Assembly: GCA_025267735.1 (NCBI GenBank)
Contig: CM046303.1
Location: forward strand, 42,111,380 to 42,175,379
Direction: 5' to 3'
From: Mactra quadrangularis
Taxonomy: Eukaryota > Mollusca > Bivalvia > Venerida > Mactridae
DNA: 64,000 nucleotides
Shown: positions 36,727 through 50,295 of the stretch, one piece after another
Layout: every line of letters begins with the position of its first letter
Position numbering within the stretch: position 1 is the first letter of the stretch
Notes under the pieces: generated by a model
Seen by the model: the letters and a program-made list of their open reading frames with translations, nothing else
Databases searched by the model: none
What the model was told of the DNA's origin: nothing
Position numbers and translations under genes: made by a program

Positions 36727-38195
36727 AGTCCGAGAGCTCGCAGGGTTTTAGTTGCGAAAAGTTTCAAAAGGTTTGATGAGTGATTCTTATATGGTTTTGT
36801 CTGAGAAATTCGAAAATGCATTTCTTAAAACTGGCGAGGTAGGCATTTTCCAACAATCTGAGCTCAAAGATTTACGTTACCAAAAACAACAAAATGCACC
36901 CTAAACTTCGTGCATACTTTTTAAGTTGTTACTTTCATCAAATCACATTTTTGATTAATAAAATTTTATTTCGAATGCCTTTACATCATATTTGCACAAA
37001 TTATATAAATTTTGGTGCTTATACCGATGATATATCAGCTTTTATTCACGTTACAGTGCTAAATGTATTAAATTGGTGTTTAACCTTTTTTATAAGTGCA
37101 CACTCTTATGACAAATAACTATGTTTTTAAATACATGATATCAATGTTAACAAATTCCAATAATTTTTGCATCTATTATTAAAGTTGTCTTAAAGTTATA
37201 GCATGTTTACTACTGTAACCGAATTATATCATTTTCATGTAATGTCACAAAAGTCTTGCTCTATTGATAAAATTGATAGCAAACGAATCATTTCTACGAC
37301 CAAAATAAAAAATACATGTAATAAGTGCAATATTATTTCAGTCTATAGAAAATGTACGCAGTAATTTACGTTACAGTATTTTCGTTAACAAGTTCGTGTT
37401 AGAACTATTAAAAAAGTGTTTTGCAAACCGATAAAAATCATCTTAGAGAATGTATCACGTACAAACGATCATTTTGCCATTCTTTTAGACGAAATGTTGG
37501 TATGTTTTAGAAGAAAATCAGGTTAAATACCGTAACCAAAGTACAAACCAACTTCAATTTTTCAAAAAAACTTTTTACAATGATGGCTCGTTCTAAAAAA
37601 CCGTTTTATATGATATTTGAGATTTAATGATAGAACTTACAAGTTCCTTAATTATAACTCTTACTTAATAGACTACATTTAGAATGTGAAATATACGTTA
37701 CAATAACATATTGTATTAGTTATAGAGAAATTGTCAAAAAAGTACGTTACAATTTAAATGGAACTCGAGAAAAAAATTGAAAGCAAAAGCGACAACATTC
37801 CGAAATAACTCGTTCGGATATTACTTTACATTTTAATCAGGTTCATCATGATTCTTTATTAGTATTTAAAAAAATCTTTTTAAAATATAAATTAATAAAA
37901 GCCACCTCTAGAATACCAATGTGTTTAACTGTAACCATAATATAATGATTGTAATACGCAATTAAAAGTTGGAACAAAATAGATAACTGTAATGATCATT
38001 CAAACGAATTCAAGATACGCGAAGGACAAAAAGAGTTTATGTTAAACTTAACAATATGCATTTACGAAAGATATAGGCTAAGACGCTTTAATATATCATC
38101 ATATTATCTTTTATGATCATTTTTTTCATCTCAATTTTTCTATGGCGTATATTCATTGAGGTATAAGTTTACATTGGTAAAGTATTCAAATAAAA
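36727..38195 (+). repeat. Left long inverted arm
   Basis: Matched with the inverse of 40264-42031. It contains an open frame (36894-37118, 74 codons) whose second half, GAYTDDISAF and onward, resembles the frame in the right arm. Confidence 0.8.
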
Positions 38196-40263
38196 CAAAA
38201 ATGAAAATGTGTTGTGCTGTATTCCCGGTTTTAATTTGTACACAATTGTTTGTGTGACATAGGAACGTATTTCAGTTATGTTTTTTTATTCAAGCATATT
38301 AAATATCATGATATGTTTATTTATTTGTCACGTACATTTTCACGTTCAATACGAAGTTTACCTGGAAAAATTCAGAAAAGAATAAGGCATACGACTTAAT
38401 TCAAAGACTTTTAATAACAAATTTCTAAAGCTTCAAATGTAGTTTAACACTTAGTAAGTTTGTTAGAATAGTTATGACCATAGGTACTAATGAAGCCCCA
38501 CTTTAATCTATTTAAACATATTTATTGTATCAGTATATGCAAAGCTATTAAATTTCTAGCAATCAAATACTTAAACATGTGGATATTATTATTTATTTAT
38601 TTAACCTCCATTTTCTGGAGAAGTAAATACACAAATATAATAAGTTATGCAAAAATATGAAACATATAAGTTAGAAATAAAGTCTTATAAATAAAGATAG
38701 AATGCTGGTATACATAGTGTATGTATAGTCTCTTGTTAAGTGGAGCAATTCACGCTCAAAATGATCGAGGAATATGATCAATTCCAGATGAATATAAGTC
38801 TTAGCAATTTGCTACTCTCTAATAGAAACTTGATGTGCTCGTTCGCGTTTAAGTATTGCTTGATGTAAGTGTCACAGCGACCCAAAAGGTAAGCACAGAA
38901 TAAGTCTTTATCACAAGCGAAAAAGAAATTACAAAACTCTGTATTAAACGTGTTATATATTGACTGAACGTAATTGTTTCTGTATTGAGTCACATCATGG
39001 TTCGTGCAGTCGAATAGACGATGATTTAATTTATCGTTGACAAGACTATCACACATAATGCACGTTACTTGATCTGACTGATAGCTTGTACAGAGAACCT
39101 TCACAAGGAATTTCAAAATCTTTGTATAGTATGGGTTTGATCTAGAGTATGTCCAGTGAATACTGAGTTGTAGTGTGTCATGTACAAGTTATCAATATCA
39201 AGTCGAATAACAAATCAACGAGCTTTTTTATTAAACGTAAAGCTACTATTTATATACCATTTACATTTATAGCGTTCTGATGAAAGATATCAAACAATTG
39301 GCTAGTTTTTTTTAAATTTGTTTTGCAACGTAGGCTACAAAAAGCGCTCGATGAAACCTAGAAATGTATATTACTATTACACACTTTCGATTAAGTGTGA
39401 AGTGAATTTTTGAAATACGATGTACACATTATTTTGCCTATTCGAACATCCGACTTAATTCATTATTCATTTTTATGTTCTTATATTGTATGTATATGAT
39501 ATACTATACACATAGCGCATGAAAACTGCATTGTTGTAAACTTCAAACAAGTAAATGCGAAAGGACAGTCTCATCAAAACTGATTATATTCATGAGAGTT
39601 TGTTTCAGTAGGTATTTCAATTAGATTTTTAGCTTTTTATAACTTGGTGTTATTTTTTTGAATTATAGTTAATATTCTCCCATGCAATACTTTAGTAAAT
39701 TAAACTTGTTATGTTTACAATATCTATAAAAAAAGTAATCATTCCCTGAATGGCCATTCATTCAAAAGTTTTAATAGATGAATGACCATTGGAATGGGCA
39801 TTTGATTTAGCATTCCAAAGTTTTGCCCACGCTGTCAATTACATTCAAAGGTAGTACTTTGCTTCGATGACAATGTGTTTACAATAACGTCCATGTTATA
39901 AACACTGTATGTTTACACTAATGCTAAAAATGACTTCAAGGGGTTGAAATACTTTCACGTTCTAATTAATTGACGGCAAATATTTTATAAAAGAGTTTCA
40001 CCAATTGCACAAAACTAAAATGATTTTGAGTAAAATTGAAAATTTGGTAGTGGTTTTGTTAGGATATTCACCACAGTAAATTTGCCGAACATTCGAAGTC
40101 TTATTGTATTTAATATTCAGCATAATAATTAATATACATCTGACGTAAAACAATAGATACATGGTAACTCTACATTCTACAATATCTTTATATTACTTGA
40201 AAAATGGTAGATAACTTAAATCAACTAAGATAAGTCACTTTTAACGCAGTTTTCAAAACTTGT
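38196..40263. other. Centre of the 5.3 kb element
   Basis: Apart from the LINE fragment I see no coding signal. Similarity between the two halves fades here. Confidence 0.4.
38582..39200 (-). pseudogene. LINE ORF2 C-terminal fragment with 3' tail
   Basis: The minus-strand frame 38778-39116 (112 codons) contains CIMCDSLVNDKLNHRLFDC, a Cys-Cys-His-Cys pattern like that ending ORF2 of many non-LTR retrotransposons. FCAYLLGRCDTYIKQYL follows, as in their last helical segment. The strand then ends in an A-rich tail (TTAAATAAATAAATAAT) at about 38582-38603, which fits a LINE 3' end. It is strongly 5'-truncated and lies in the centre of the 5.3 kb element. Confidence 0.65.
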
Positions 40264-42031
40264 TTAGTTTGAATACTTCAACAATGCCAATTCATACCTT
40301 GATAAATAACTCAATATACCATAAAGGTAAATTAAAATGAAAGATGTATATAAGGAGAAAATAAAGCATAACAAATGGTCTAAGAATATATGTTTCGTCA
40401 TGCATATCACTGAGTTTAAAATAAGCTTTATTTGTCTTTCGTGTATTATCAAATCGTTTAAATGATTATTACAGTTGTGTATTAAGTACAAACTCATAAT
40501 TGCGTATTACTATCACTATATTAAGGTTACAGTTTAGCACATTAGTGTTCTAGAGATGTCTTTTATTAATGTATATTTAAAAAGATATTTTTAGATACTA
40601 ATAAAGAATCATTACAAACTTGATTAAAGTCGTAAAATAATATACGAACGAGTGATTTTGGAATGTTTTCGCTTTTGCTTTCAGTTTTGCTCTAGAGTTT
40701 CATTTATATTGTTACGTATATTGCAAACCATTAATAATGCAACTTACCAAATTACTAAGGCCAAAAACAAAAGTGTGACTGCACATTATGTCTGATAAAA
40801 GTATGCGATATATTAAAGAAATTTGGTGCATGTATACATGTAATTTGATTGAAAATACAAACTTAAAACCTATACGTTTATCATTTAGATTTTAATTCTA
40901 CATCTCTTTACCTGAGCAAACTTAAATGCGACAATTTTCAAATAACCTGTGCTTGATAAGTAGTTTACACATTTGTATGTTCACAAATGAAAACAATGAC
41001 CATAAAAAAGCCATGTGATTTGGCAATTTATACTTTTCTGAAAATTTCTCCTGAATACTTAAATTGTACTATAATTAATACAATATGTTACTGTAACGTA
41101 AATATTTTATAAACGAACCACCATTGTAAAAGCTGTTTTGAAAATGGTAATTTGTTTATATTTTGGTCACGGTATTTAACCTGATTTTCTTCTAAAGCAT
41201 ACCAACATTTCGTCTAAAAGCAATGCAAAATGATCTTTTGTATGTGATACATTCTCTCAGATGAGTTCTATAGGTTTGCATAATCAAAAACACTTTTTAT
41301 AGTTCTTACACGAACTTCATAACAAAAATACTGTAAAGTAAATTACGGCGTCCATTTTCTATAGACTCAAACTGACTTGCACTTATTGCATGCATTTTTG
41401 ATTTTGGTAGTAGAAATGATTCGCTTGATATCTATTTTATCAACAGAGCGAAACTTACGTGACATTACATTAAAATGATATAATTCGGTTACGGTAGTTA
41501 TCATGCTTTAACTTTAAGACAACTTGAATAATAGATGCAAAAATCATTGGAATTTGTCCCCATTGATTTCATGTATATTTGTTAACTAAGTTAACAAATT
41601 GTGTCAAATTTTCATGGAAGGGTATAACCTCCTCGGGTGGGATTCGAACCCGCACTCTCTCGGGCGTAAGCACTTATAAAAAAGGTTAAACGCCAATTTG
41701 ATGCATTTTGCTCTGTAACGTTAAAAAAAGCTGATATATCATTGGTATAAGCACCAGATTTCATATGATGTGTGCAATTATGTTGCAATGCATTCGAAAA
41801 AAAAATTAATCCAAAATGTGATTTGATGCAAGTAACAGCTGAAAAAGTATGCACGAAGTTTAGGGTGCATTTTGGTGTTTTTGGTAACGTACATACTTGA
41901 GCTCAGATTGAGGGAAAACGGCTACCTCGCCAGTTTTAAGAAATGCATTTTCAAATTCCTCATCACTTCGAATCACTCATCAAACCTTCTGGGCACAATA
42001 CCGCACCTAAAACCCTGCGAGCTCTCAGACT
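40264..42031 (-). repeat. Right long inverted arm
   Basis: Inverse of the left arm, lengthened by a SINE fragment at about 41593-41672. The minus-strand frame 41612-41854 reads SGAYTNDISAFFNVTEQN, similar to the left-arm frame, and then runs into the SINE. Confidence 0.8.
41593..41672 (-). mobile_element. SINE family 2 fragment
   Basis: On the minus strand a B-box-like GCGGGTTCGAATCCCACCCG is followed by GAGGTTATACCCTTCC, matching the copy at 25506-25728. The left-arm counterpart lacks it, so it inserted after the element formed. Confidence 0.65.
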
Positions 42032-42131
42032 AGTTTGAGCATTGGTTACTTGGAGTAAGAAACTAGGTTACACTTTTCATCAAACTTTGTCAGGTTAGCG
42101 ATTTAGGGCCATCATGGCCCTCTTGTTATTC
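42032..42131 (+). mobile_element. Helitron-like repeat, right part
   Basis: The unit broken at 36726 continues here with GTTTGAGCATTGGTTACTTG. The end is a hairpin (AGGGCCATCATGGCCCT) followed by CTTGTT. This end hairpin is the reason for the Helitron-like call; the family is recalled, not searched. Confidence 0.6.
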
Positions 42132-42144
42132 AAATACCAAGATA

Positions 42145-42380
42145 TCAAATAATCAAATAATTGATGTTTTCTAGGGAACTGCTCGATTGAGTTCGAACAC
42201 GGATCAGCTTGGGCGAAAAAACTAGGTCACATTTACTTCCTTTAAAACAATCTTTAACAATCTAGTGACTACTTTTTTTATCTAAATATCCTGGACATTG
42301 ATCTGATAGTTCGTTTTAATTTCACAATGATAGACGCCTCTCTATTGTATGATAATAAATGTTCATCATGGCTCTCTTAA
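42145..42380 (+). mobile_element. Second Helitron-like fragment
   Basis: GAACTGCTCGATTGAGTTCGA, AAAAACTAGGTCACATTTAC and TTCATCATGGCTCTCTTAA repeat, in diverged form, the unit and end found at 42032-42131. Confidence 0.5.
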
Positions 42381-44511
42381 TAAATAACCCGGCGGAGCAG
42401 CGAGATGTCATAGCACGACAAAGATACGGTAATCGGTCATTCTGTTTTGTTGTTTATGCTCTACCTCTGTCTCATAATCATTTTTGTCCGTTTTTTTCAG
42501 ATTTTACTTTGAAAAGATGTAACGTTTCAAGCTTGATGTATAAAACGTTTTATCAAGATTACATAACCTGTTCATGGACTTCAAAAAAGCAACAGTTAAC
42601 TGATACACGTGTAATAAATTGTATCAATTCGCAAAACACGTTGACAACTTATATATATTAGCTGTATATATAGCAAACCAAAGTGAAAGAAAAATAAATC
42701 AAACGTAGAATGAGTTTCGCAAATTGTTTGAGATAGACTTCTGTGGAGATGAGACGACCTTCAAGTGAAATTGTTAAGCAAAAACCAATTTCGACCGATC
42801 ATATGCAAGAATGAATATTCCGAGTCTTTTGGACAAAACTAGCAACATTATTTGGCTTAACCTACACACTAGTGAAATATATATTCAAGAGTTTTTCATG
42901 TCTAATAAAAAATGGTAGATGACTCAAAGGTGACTTACATGTATGTAAGGAGAAGTTGGTTGACAAAATAGCACACAAGATGATATATACCAAGATACTC
43001 GTTGATGTAATAAGTATATGGAACTGATGTGTATTATTGTAGTCACTTGATGCGGGTCAAGAAATCTAACATGACGACCAAAAATGGCCTCCAAATTTAC
43101 TGAGAAAGAAGTTTTGGAGGATTTGGACATCTTTTTTTACTCACAATTCCAAGTTATCTTTATTAAATAGTCTCCAAATGTTTGTATAGGATTGACTTTG
43201 AAGATTATAACCTATTTTTACCCCAAAATAGGATGATTTTACTGAAATGAAGGGGAATATATCGCCATGATTGACTCATTTTGCTTGTATCGCTGGCTCC
43301 ATTTGTTTTCAGGATTTTAGGAATTTTGATTAACTGTAATTTTTACTTATTTAATGATATATTGAAGAAGAAGCTTGATAGTATTAGTTGAAACATACTG
43401 TTATTGCTGAAATGTTATGCATATTGCGAAATAGTGGGGGGTAACTTCGCATGGTATTTCTTTTCTATTTTTTCATTTTTCTGTTTCTTGTACAAAATGC
43501 TCTCAAATACTGAAAATAATAATGCTAGTGGATTACAATCTGATTTGATTTTTTTGTAAAATGTTTGCCATAAAACGAAAATATCATGACATCATGACTT
43601 ATTTTGCACTTAAAGCGATTTATATGAGTTTGTATTGAGGCCGTATGTATAATGATTTTATAATTATCATTGTGGTGTGTTGAGACTATATTAAAGAAAA
43701 TCCAGGAATATAAATATTTCATAAACGCTTGGGTAATTTCAAAGGCGAAATTTACATTTTGATTTCATGTTTAAAGCAATCGCAAAATTTGAGCGAACTA
43801 CTTAAAATTGTTCATAGCATACAAAGAATTGATAATTTCCATTCATTTTGTTTACACGTATAGATGAATCAAACTGTCAGACATCTAAATTGTACACACG
43901 TCCAGATAACCTATATTTTCTAAATGTTTATCAATTTATGCCACTAGGTTATTACATGAACAGTAGCATAATACTTTTCTATGATGATATAACTTTAAAT
44001 TAGTTATGAATGATGTCGTTATGTTAACACCAAAAAATTCCTAGTAGAATGCTGAAACTGCTTCATCCTTCATTTAGAAAAGCTTAACTAAATGTATTTT
44101 GTGTAAATAAGTTAAAATAACCTGTTGCTGAGTGACTCATTCTTAATGTTTCGTACATTTTTCATGTAATTATGTTCTAAGACTATCATGGTGTGTTTGT
44201 CTCCTGTCTGTCGTGTGGTATGTACTTTATATTGCTATATGCAGTCACTTAGATGTATTTAAGTCATTTAAGTCATATACTTAATCATTTGATAAAAAAA
44301 TTTAATATTTACATTTGTAAATAGTTCAATTTGTACAACGAAATATTTTGTAGAATCTTCATTATTAGATGTTATACGTTTCAGATGTCGAAACTACATT
44401 ATGTAATGAAGAAACTTAGCTTTAATGACATGTGTAGAAACCGTTTAATCTTATGTGTAAAGTTCATTTAATGGCATACAAAATGTGTTTCATAAGTATA
44501 AAGGGGACCAG
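42381..44511. other. Unassigned sequence
   Basis: No coding or repeat family recognised in about 2.1 kb. The 100-codon frame at 42359-42661 (+) starts within the Helitron-like end and has no motif. Confidence 0.4.
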
Positions 44512-44725
44512 AGCAGTCTACCGTGCATCCCTCTTGACTTTTTGCCAGCTCTGCTAAATTGTTTTTTGGGGTCTACTTAATTAGAATCCGCGTTGTTCTA
44601 AAAAATAACTCTTGCGCACTACCTGAAATGTCACCGTTTCCATGGCAATCCCTTGTTGCAAAATTGTCGGTGTTGGTAAAATCATTTTTAGCTTGAACAA
44701 GCATTAAGCAAGAATAATATGATTT
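44512..44725 (-). repeat. Inverted repeat pair, copy 1
   Basis: CTTTTTGCCAGCTCTGCTAA, AATTGTCGGTGTTGGTAAA and GCTTGAACAAGCATTAAGC are the inverse of sequence at 50296-50510. The two copies are diverged and neither keeps a shared reading frame. Confidence 0.75.
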
Positions 44726-45275
44726 GTGTCAAATCAAAGCCGACGCCCTGACCTTTAGAAATATATGTTAAGAAAAAATCTTATTTTTTCGGTTTGACAG
44801 TATTAAAGTGGTTCACGTGTCAGAACGTTTGAAAACGATGGGTATTGTGCAGTGGTGGTCTGTTGAATACAGAAATAATATAATAAGACTGAAGAGATAT
44901 TTGTTGTTTCGTTTTTGCTTTTACTGAAATAGAATTATGCTGGAATATGATTTTATAATTCAGATTGTCATGCTGTACATCATCTCTTTTTAAAAATGTA
45001 ATTTGCGGCAGCAGACCTAATTAGCCAACTTTTCCGGACTTGTCTCTTTAACATTAATCGGTTTAATGTCTTATCCTTGCATATTAAATGCATAAAACTG
45101 TCAAAACGTGATATTTTATTTACTAAACGACTGTTGAAAAAAATATTTGTATTAATAATAGAGTGACCAAATCATATGACAATGTGTCGTAAAACCAAAT
45201 CTTACTTATAAGTAATATTTATTTATTAGTTTACATTGGCAAACTCGTTTAGAAAGTTTTCCTTGACCTAATTCT

Positions 45276-45455
45276 AACAAGTACCTGCCTTCCCTCACTG
45301 AGGAGCTGGTTACTTTGCTACATATGAAAGATTAAAGGCCATAAGCCAATTTTCATAGAAAGTATGACCAGCCAAAACCGGGCCGAACCTTGAAACTTGA
45401 TGTGTGTTGGGATCAGAATCCAGGACATTTGTCCGAATGGCTACAGGGTTATCAA
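45276..45455 (-). mobile_element. SINE family 2, degraded copy
   Basis: AAGTACCTGCCTTCCCTCAC, AGTATGACCAGCCAAAACCG and the weak head GGCTACAGGGTTATC follow the order of the copy at 31262-31485. Confidence 0.4.
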
Positions 45456-45844
45456 ATCTCTTGATTTGCTGTACTAAACGCATGTTAAAATGTGGTGAGC
45501 TCCCATATCAACATTACGAAACGCATAAGCTGGTTTGTCTTAAACTTTACTATTATACAATTGAATAGTAAAAATTCAGGTGGACTGGTATGTGCTGTAA
45601 GCATGTATGGCATACTTTTGATAATTGTTTTAAAGTGGGATATTTTTTTAGACGTTTTCTGAGGGTTTTCTTGTACCTTTACACAAAAATTGTAGTATAA
45701 AAGTTGTTAACAATTTAAGGGTCGAAACTTTATTGAATATATTGAGAAAGTTTTTTACAGTAATTCTTAATTACTGTTTGACTGTTTGGACATATCAGAA
45801 ACATTTATTATATCTTTGTTTTAAACTAGATTATAAATTACAAA

Positions 45845-46170
45845 ATTGATACTGGCAAATATGTATTTTGTTGCATCTATTGACTTCACAAAAACGTTTA
45901 ATTAATAAAACTTAAAATAAAAGGTAGTATGTATAAGATATATGTATTCATCGGTAAAACTAGAGTTAATGTACATACTCAAATCAGTGACGAATTTGAT
46001 TGCATGTTAGGTGTAAGACAAGGGGACTGTAGTTCGCCTATCTTATTTGCCATTTTAAATGAAATTGAGGATATGCTTTTCAGTTATTTAGTCTTGCTGG
46101 CATTAAAGTTGATATGTTTGACATATTTTCATTTTATATGTTGTTATTTTTGCTAAAAGTAGATGCCAGT
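45845..46170 (+). pseudogene. LINE reverse transcriptase fragment
   Basis: The frame 45929-46156 contains DEFDCMLGVRQGDCSSPILF, the conserved GVRQGD..SP.LF block of non-LTR reverse transcriptases, followed by AILNEIEDM. Just upstream, YVFVASIDF-like residues (45850-45880, another frame) match the first catalytic region. The YADD block expected downstream is not intact. A heavily decayed fragment, family uncertain (RTE- or Jockey-like). Confidence 0.72.
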
Positions 46171-46254
46171 TACAACTATAAATACATCTGATTTCCCTTT
46201 TATAAGAAGGATATACATATAAATTACATTTCATAGGTACAGAAAACATAAAAT

Positions 46255-46740
46255 GTAGACTTTACAAATAACATTACCGTGAACAGATGATATGACCGTG
46301 AACAAAAAGCATGACAATGAATTAATTACATGGCATTGAAACAATTACAGAACAGTGAAAATATACATGGAAATAAGATGAAAATAGACAAATTACATGA
46401 ATGAAGTACATGACACAGAGTACATTACACGACAAAGAACAAGTTACATGACACGACAAAGAACATATTACATGACACTTAATGAATTACATGACAAGTG
46501 AAAATAATACATGAAAATGAATAGATTACACGAGAAGGATCAAAATACATGACGATAAATAAATTAAACAACGACGAAGAAATTACACGACAATGAATAA
46601 ATTACAGGGCAATAAATGAATAACACTACAATGAACAGAATGAATGACAATGAATAAATTACAAGACACAAGCAAATGCATTATAATAAAATTACAAGAC
46701 AGTGAATTAATTCATGATAATAATGATAGACAATAAATAG
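46255..46740 (+). repeat. Degenerate minisatellite, ~20-23 bp unit
   Basis: Variants of ATTACATGACAATGAATAA repeat irregularly for nearly 500 bp. Confidence 0.8.
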
Positions 46741-48539
46741 ACACATATATGCATTTCCTTTTGTGCAATTCAATGAAACCATAAGCTTTATGTACAGATT
46801 TTACATTATTTTATGTCAGAAAGGTACCAACAATTGCTTCACTGTTGAGACCAAAACTCTGACAATTCAGGATCTGCTTCAGTACGACTGATTATTCCGC
46901 GGTGATGGTAACCAAGAACTGTTTTGTTCACAATTCGCTTCCATGCAAATTTAGTTGGGAATATTGAGCTATGTATTTAGTTTACATACCCAACTTTTAG
47001 ACCCATTAAGAGTTTCACTGTTTGATACAGCCATATAGCACTGATCGTGGGTACATCAGTATTGCGATACTACAATCTACACGCCATGACCCCATGTTGT
47101 GATCGATAAGATAAGATAAGGATCATAGACCACGATCATGGTCATAAAGAATTTAATTTTCTATCGGGGGGGGGGGGGTAATCCCTTGAAGACAAATGCA
47201 TGTATTTATGTATTATTGTCCATTGTGTATGAGGTGTAAATTAACAGATAAATATGTCAGTTCTTTAGAGGTGACATTTTGTATACACGACAGTAAGTTG
47301 AAACAAAATTGACAATCGTAATATTATTTGTTAGAATGAGAATTATATATCAGCTTATTTTTAAATCACTTAATTGCCCATCTATTAATTTTGATAGGCT
47401 GTATTTTTATTGTAACAATAGTTAAATGATAAATTTACATTGCAACAAATTATTCAATAATCATCGTTATGATTAAGACGTCAGTAACTATATTGTGTTT
47501 CGTTTTTCCGTGGCAATATTTTACAAGGACTAAAATGTCCATGCATTAAAAAGGAACAGTAAAACATTTCACATTTTTAATGAAATTGTTTTACAAGAAT
47601 AAAGTATTATGTAAAAACGTTTTATGGTATCAACAATTGAAGAAATTATAATTATAGAGGTGAAATTAAAACAATAGCATGTCTTTTTTCAGTTATTATT
47701 ATGCCGCCAAAATAATTAATTCATGGTTCGAAGTATTCATTTATCTGACAGATATAAAGACTAAAAAACGCAAATTATACGCATATAATTATATTATAAG
47801 CAATGAAGGAATATTTTTATCAATTAAATTTGATTTAATGTTATATTTTTTAAAATACTGATTTCAGTGGTTCGTATGGTCGAGTAAATCTTTCTGAACA
47901 ATATGTAATTATACATTTGTATTTTTAAAACAGTCTTGAATAATAATTATTTCTGAACCTTTATTGTTAGATCATTTGACAGATACCACTAGATATCCAC
48001 GAAATAGAGACAGGAAGGTAATCCTGTCATAAAAGTGTACCCGCTGCGCCTTGCGATGCACATTGTATTATACAATCACACCAGGGGTCCCTAGATCCGA
48101 TAGTGCACACTATAAAATTAAGAAAAAAAAACGTTAAAAATCCAAAAGTTTCTGAAAAAGTGCAAAACTTCATTAAGATATTTTAAAAATAAAAAAATGC
48201 TCCAGAAACTAGAAACATACAGCTTTCTCATGTCATTTGCACAAATTTAATCAAAGATCTGGAAATGCTTTATTTTTCAAGTCATATCAGCATGGGTATT
48301 TATTTTCCTTCTTATTTTATAGTAACGTAATTTGTCAAATAAAACCTCAAAACAGAGCAAGACTTTACAATTTTACAAAAATGTAAAAACAACCACGAGA
48401 AAGAAGAAAGTTTAAACTTTTTAACATCATTTGCACAAAATTGATGTCTTAAAAGTTAAAAGAGATATGACCGTTTATATAATTCCCCCTATACTTTTCT
48501 ATTGAAAATTGAGTATCGACTTGAGATCATGTATGAGAC
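46741..48539. other. Unassigned sequence with a poly-G run
   Basis: A 13-base G tract lies at about 47166-47178. GATAAGATAAGGATC repeats near 47105. No gene signal. Confidence 0.4.
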
Positions 48540-49057
48540 TAAAAGCTGGACATGTTAGATAGTGTTAGAGGTAGTACATTAATAGGATATTAAAAATGTC
48601 AGGGATGAAGCAAAATTGGCAATGTTATCCTCTTAAGAATTACAAGTGTAGTCTGTAGCTAAATATTTGTCTAGATAGCATATTAGTTCCTTAGTACACC
48701 ATTTTTGTAGAAACATTATGTATACGAATATCGGCAACAAGTGGCATCCATCCTAACATGGGGAGTGCGATGTCAGTTCGAGCTGTCACAGGTAATTTCT
48801 GAACATTTTTGTCTATCATTTATTAATTTTTTTTATATAAGTTTTGATATATCGGAAGAATCTAATGATGTCCATAATTCGCATCCGAAAAGTAACGTCG
48901 GTAGAACTACTTTTTCGGCATGAGATCTTTGATCAACAGACATAATTGAGAAGTATGATTTTCGACTTTTATTGCATCGCTCGTTACCATTAAGAGTGTT
49001 TATCATATTACTTGTAAGATGTATGCCTACGTGATCAGCTGATTCGGTCTGAGTCAA
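48540..49057 (-). pseudogene. LINE ORF2 C-terminal fragment
   Basis: The minus-strand frame 48833-49057 ends with LPTLLFGCELWTSLDSSDIS, the post-catalytic ..P.LLYGCELW.. block typical of several LINE clades. Further residues in other frames downstream (LFLQKWCTKELICYL) fit the following helical region. Multiple stops and frameshifts. No 3' tail identified. Confidence 0.62.
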
Positions 49058-49841
49058 TGAAAGGGGCAGACTACTATAGATTGCATATGCGTTGACTTTT
49101 TGTCCTCGAATTTAACGAGAACCAATTTTTTTTAAAGATTATTGTATGATAGGGAAATCAGTGGGTGACAATAGTAAAACAAAAGTTATGATTTTCAAAA
49201 AAGTGACAAGAATTCAGACAATACTAAATTTTATTAAAATGATATGAACTAGATACTGTTGAACAATTAATATACATTGGTGTAGCTTTCTTCGAATTGG
49301 AAAATATAAGCTTAAGATGGTTTAAAATTATCCGTATTATTTAATGCTAGCATATGTCTTGAGTATCGTATGATTATATGACACTACACGTCTATATATT
49401 AACTCACCATTACATCAAGTTTGCTATACTTCAGTTATATTTTTATGGTCATTTTATATTGAATTGACATGTCAATATACAGTTATTTTTCGCTTAATTC
49501 GAATACTTGACTGTGTTTATACGAATAAAAACTTGTAAGTTAGGATATATTTGTAGAAGTTAAATTGATAAACATGCTCAGGAAAGTTCGTTCAATTAGT
49601 CGTCCGCCGACCCTAACATGACACATTCTTTATTTGGCATCATATACAAAGGTATTGTTTTTATAATCAACAGAAATATAATGTTACACAAACATAGTAC
49701 CAGAACATAACCTTTAAAAAAGTAATGATATACAGCGTAAAATCTTAAAACAAAATCATATTCCTGCACAATCATATTTCAGTGAATGCAAAACAACCAA
49801 CAAGAGTTTCTTTCTTATTATATTATTTCTTTTTTCAACAG
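49058..49841. other. Unassigned sequence
   Basis: No recognised signal. Confidence 0.4.
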
Positions 49842-50030
49842 ATCACCACTGCGCAATAACCACCGTCTTCAAACGTTTATCCAAACCAAAAATCAGTGCT
49901 TTCAGCGCTTTAAAATTTCTTAACACTATTTATGAAGGTATCGATACTGAATTTATGGATAACAGCAATTTTATTATAGACACGAGTCTCGAATATAATT
50001 TAATATCAGTATTGCAATCATATCGTTAAC
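49842..50030 (+). pseudogene. Possible LINE endonuclease-RT linker fragment
   Basis: The frame reads STDHHCAITTVFKRLSKPKI and then a basic/aromatic stretch before a stop at about 50027. SDHHA...KPK followed by a basic segment is typical of the end of the LINE endonuclease. The match is short and could be chance. Confidence 0.35.
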
Positions 50031-50295
50031 TTAGATTTGAGCAAAACATGTTTAATCGCCAAATAGTAGTTCTTACTTTAAAATACAGGTTGCTATGTTG
50101 CTATGGAACGGTTTTTTACAAACATAAATAGTAAAATGAATATTGAATATGAAAAGAGTAGACCTTCCTTTAATATTTTGTAGCAAAATTAATGTAAATT
50201 ACTTCTCCACAATAAGGTTTGGAAATTAAAAAAGTGACTGTAATTGAAAAAAAAAATCAATTTTTTCTGCATTTTTTTATTTTTCTGTTAATTTC

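Larger units (their letters stand above)
36727..42031. mobile_element. 5.3 kb element with 1.5-1.8 kb terminal inverted repeats
   Basis: The ends read AGTCCGAGAGCTCGCAGGGT and its near inverse. The left arm (36727-38195) and right arm (40264-42031) match in inverse over their whole length at roughly three bases in four. The 5 bp AGTTT lies at both junctions (36722-36726, 42032-42036), and the broken host repeat reads through when the element is removed. The centre (about 38196-40263) holds a LINE fragment, and the right arm holds a SINE fragment. No transposase motif is visible. Superfamily unknown. Confidence 0.8.
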
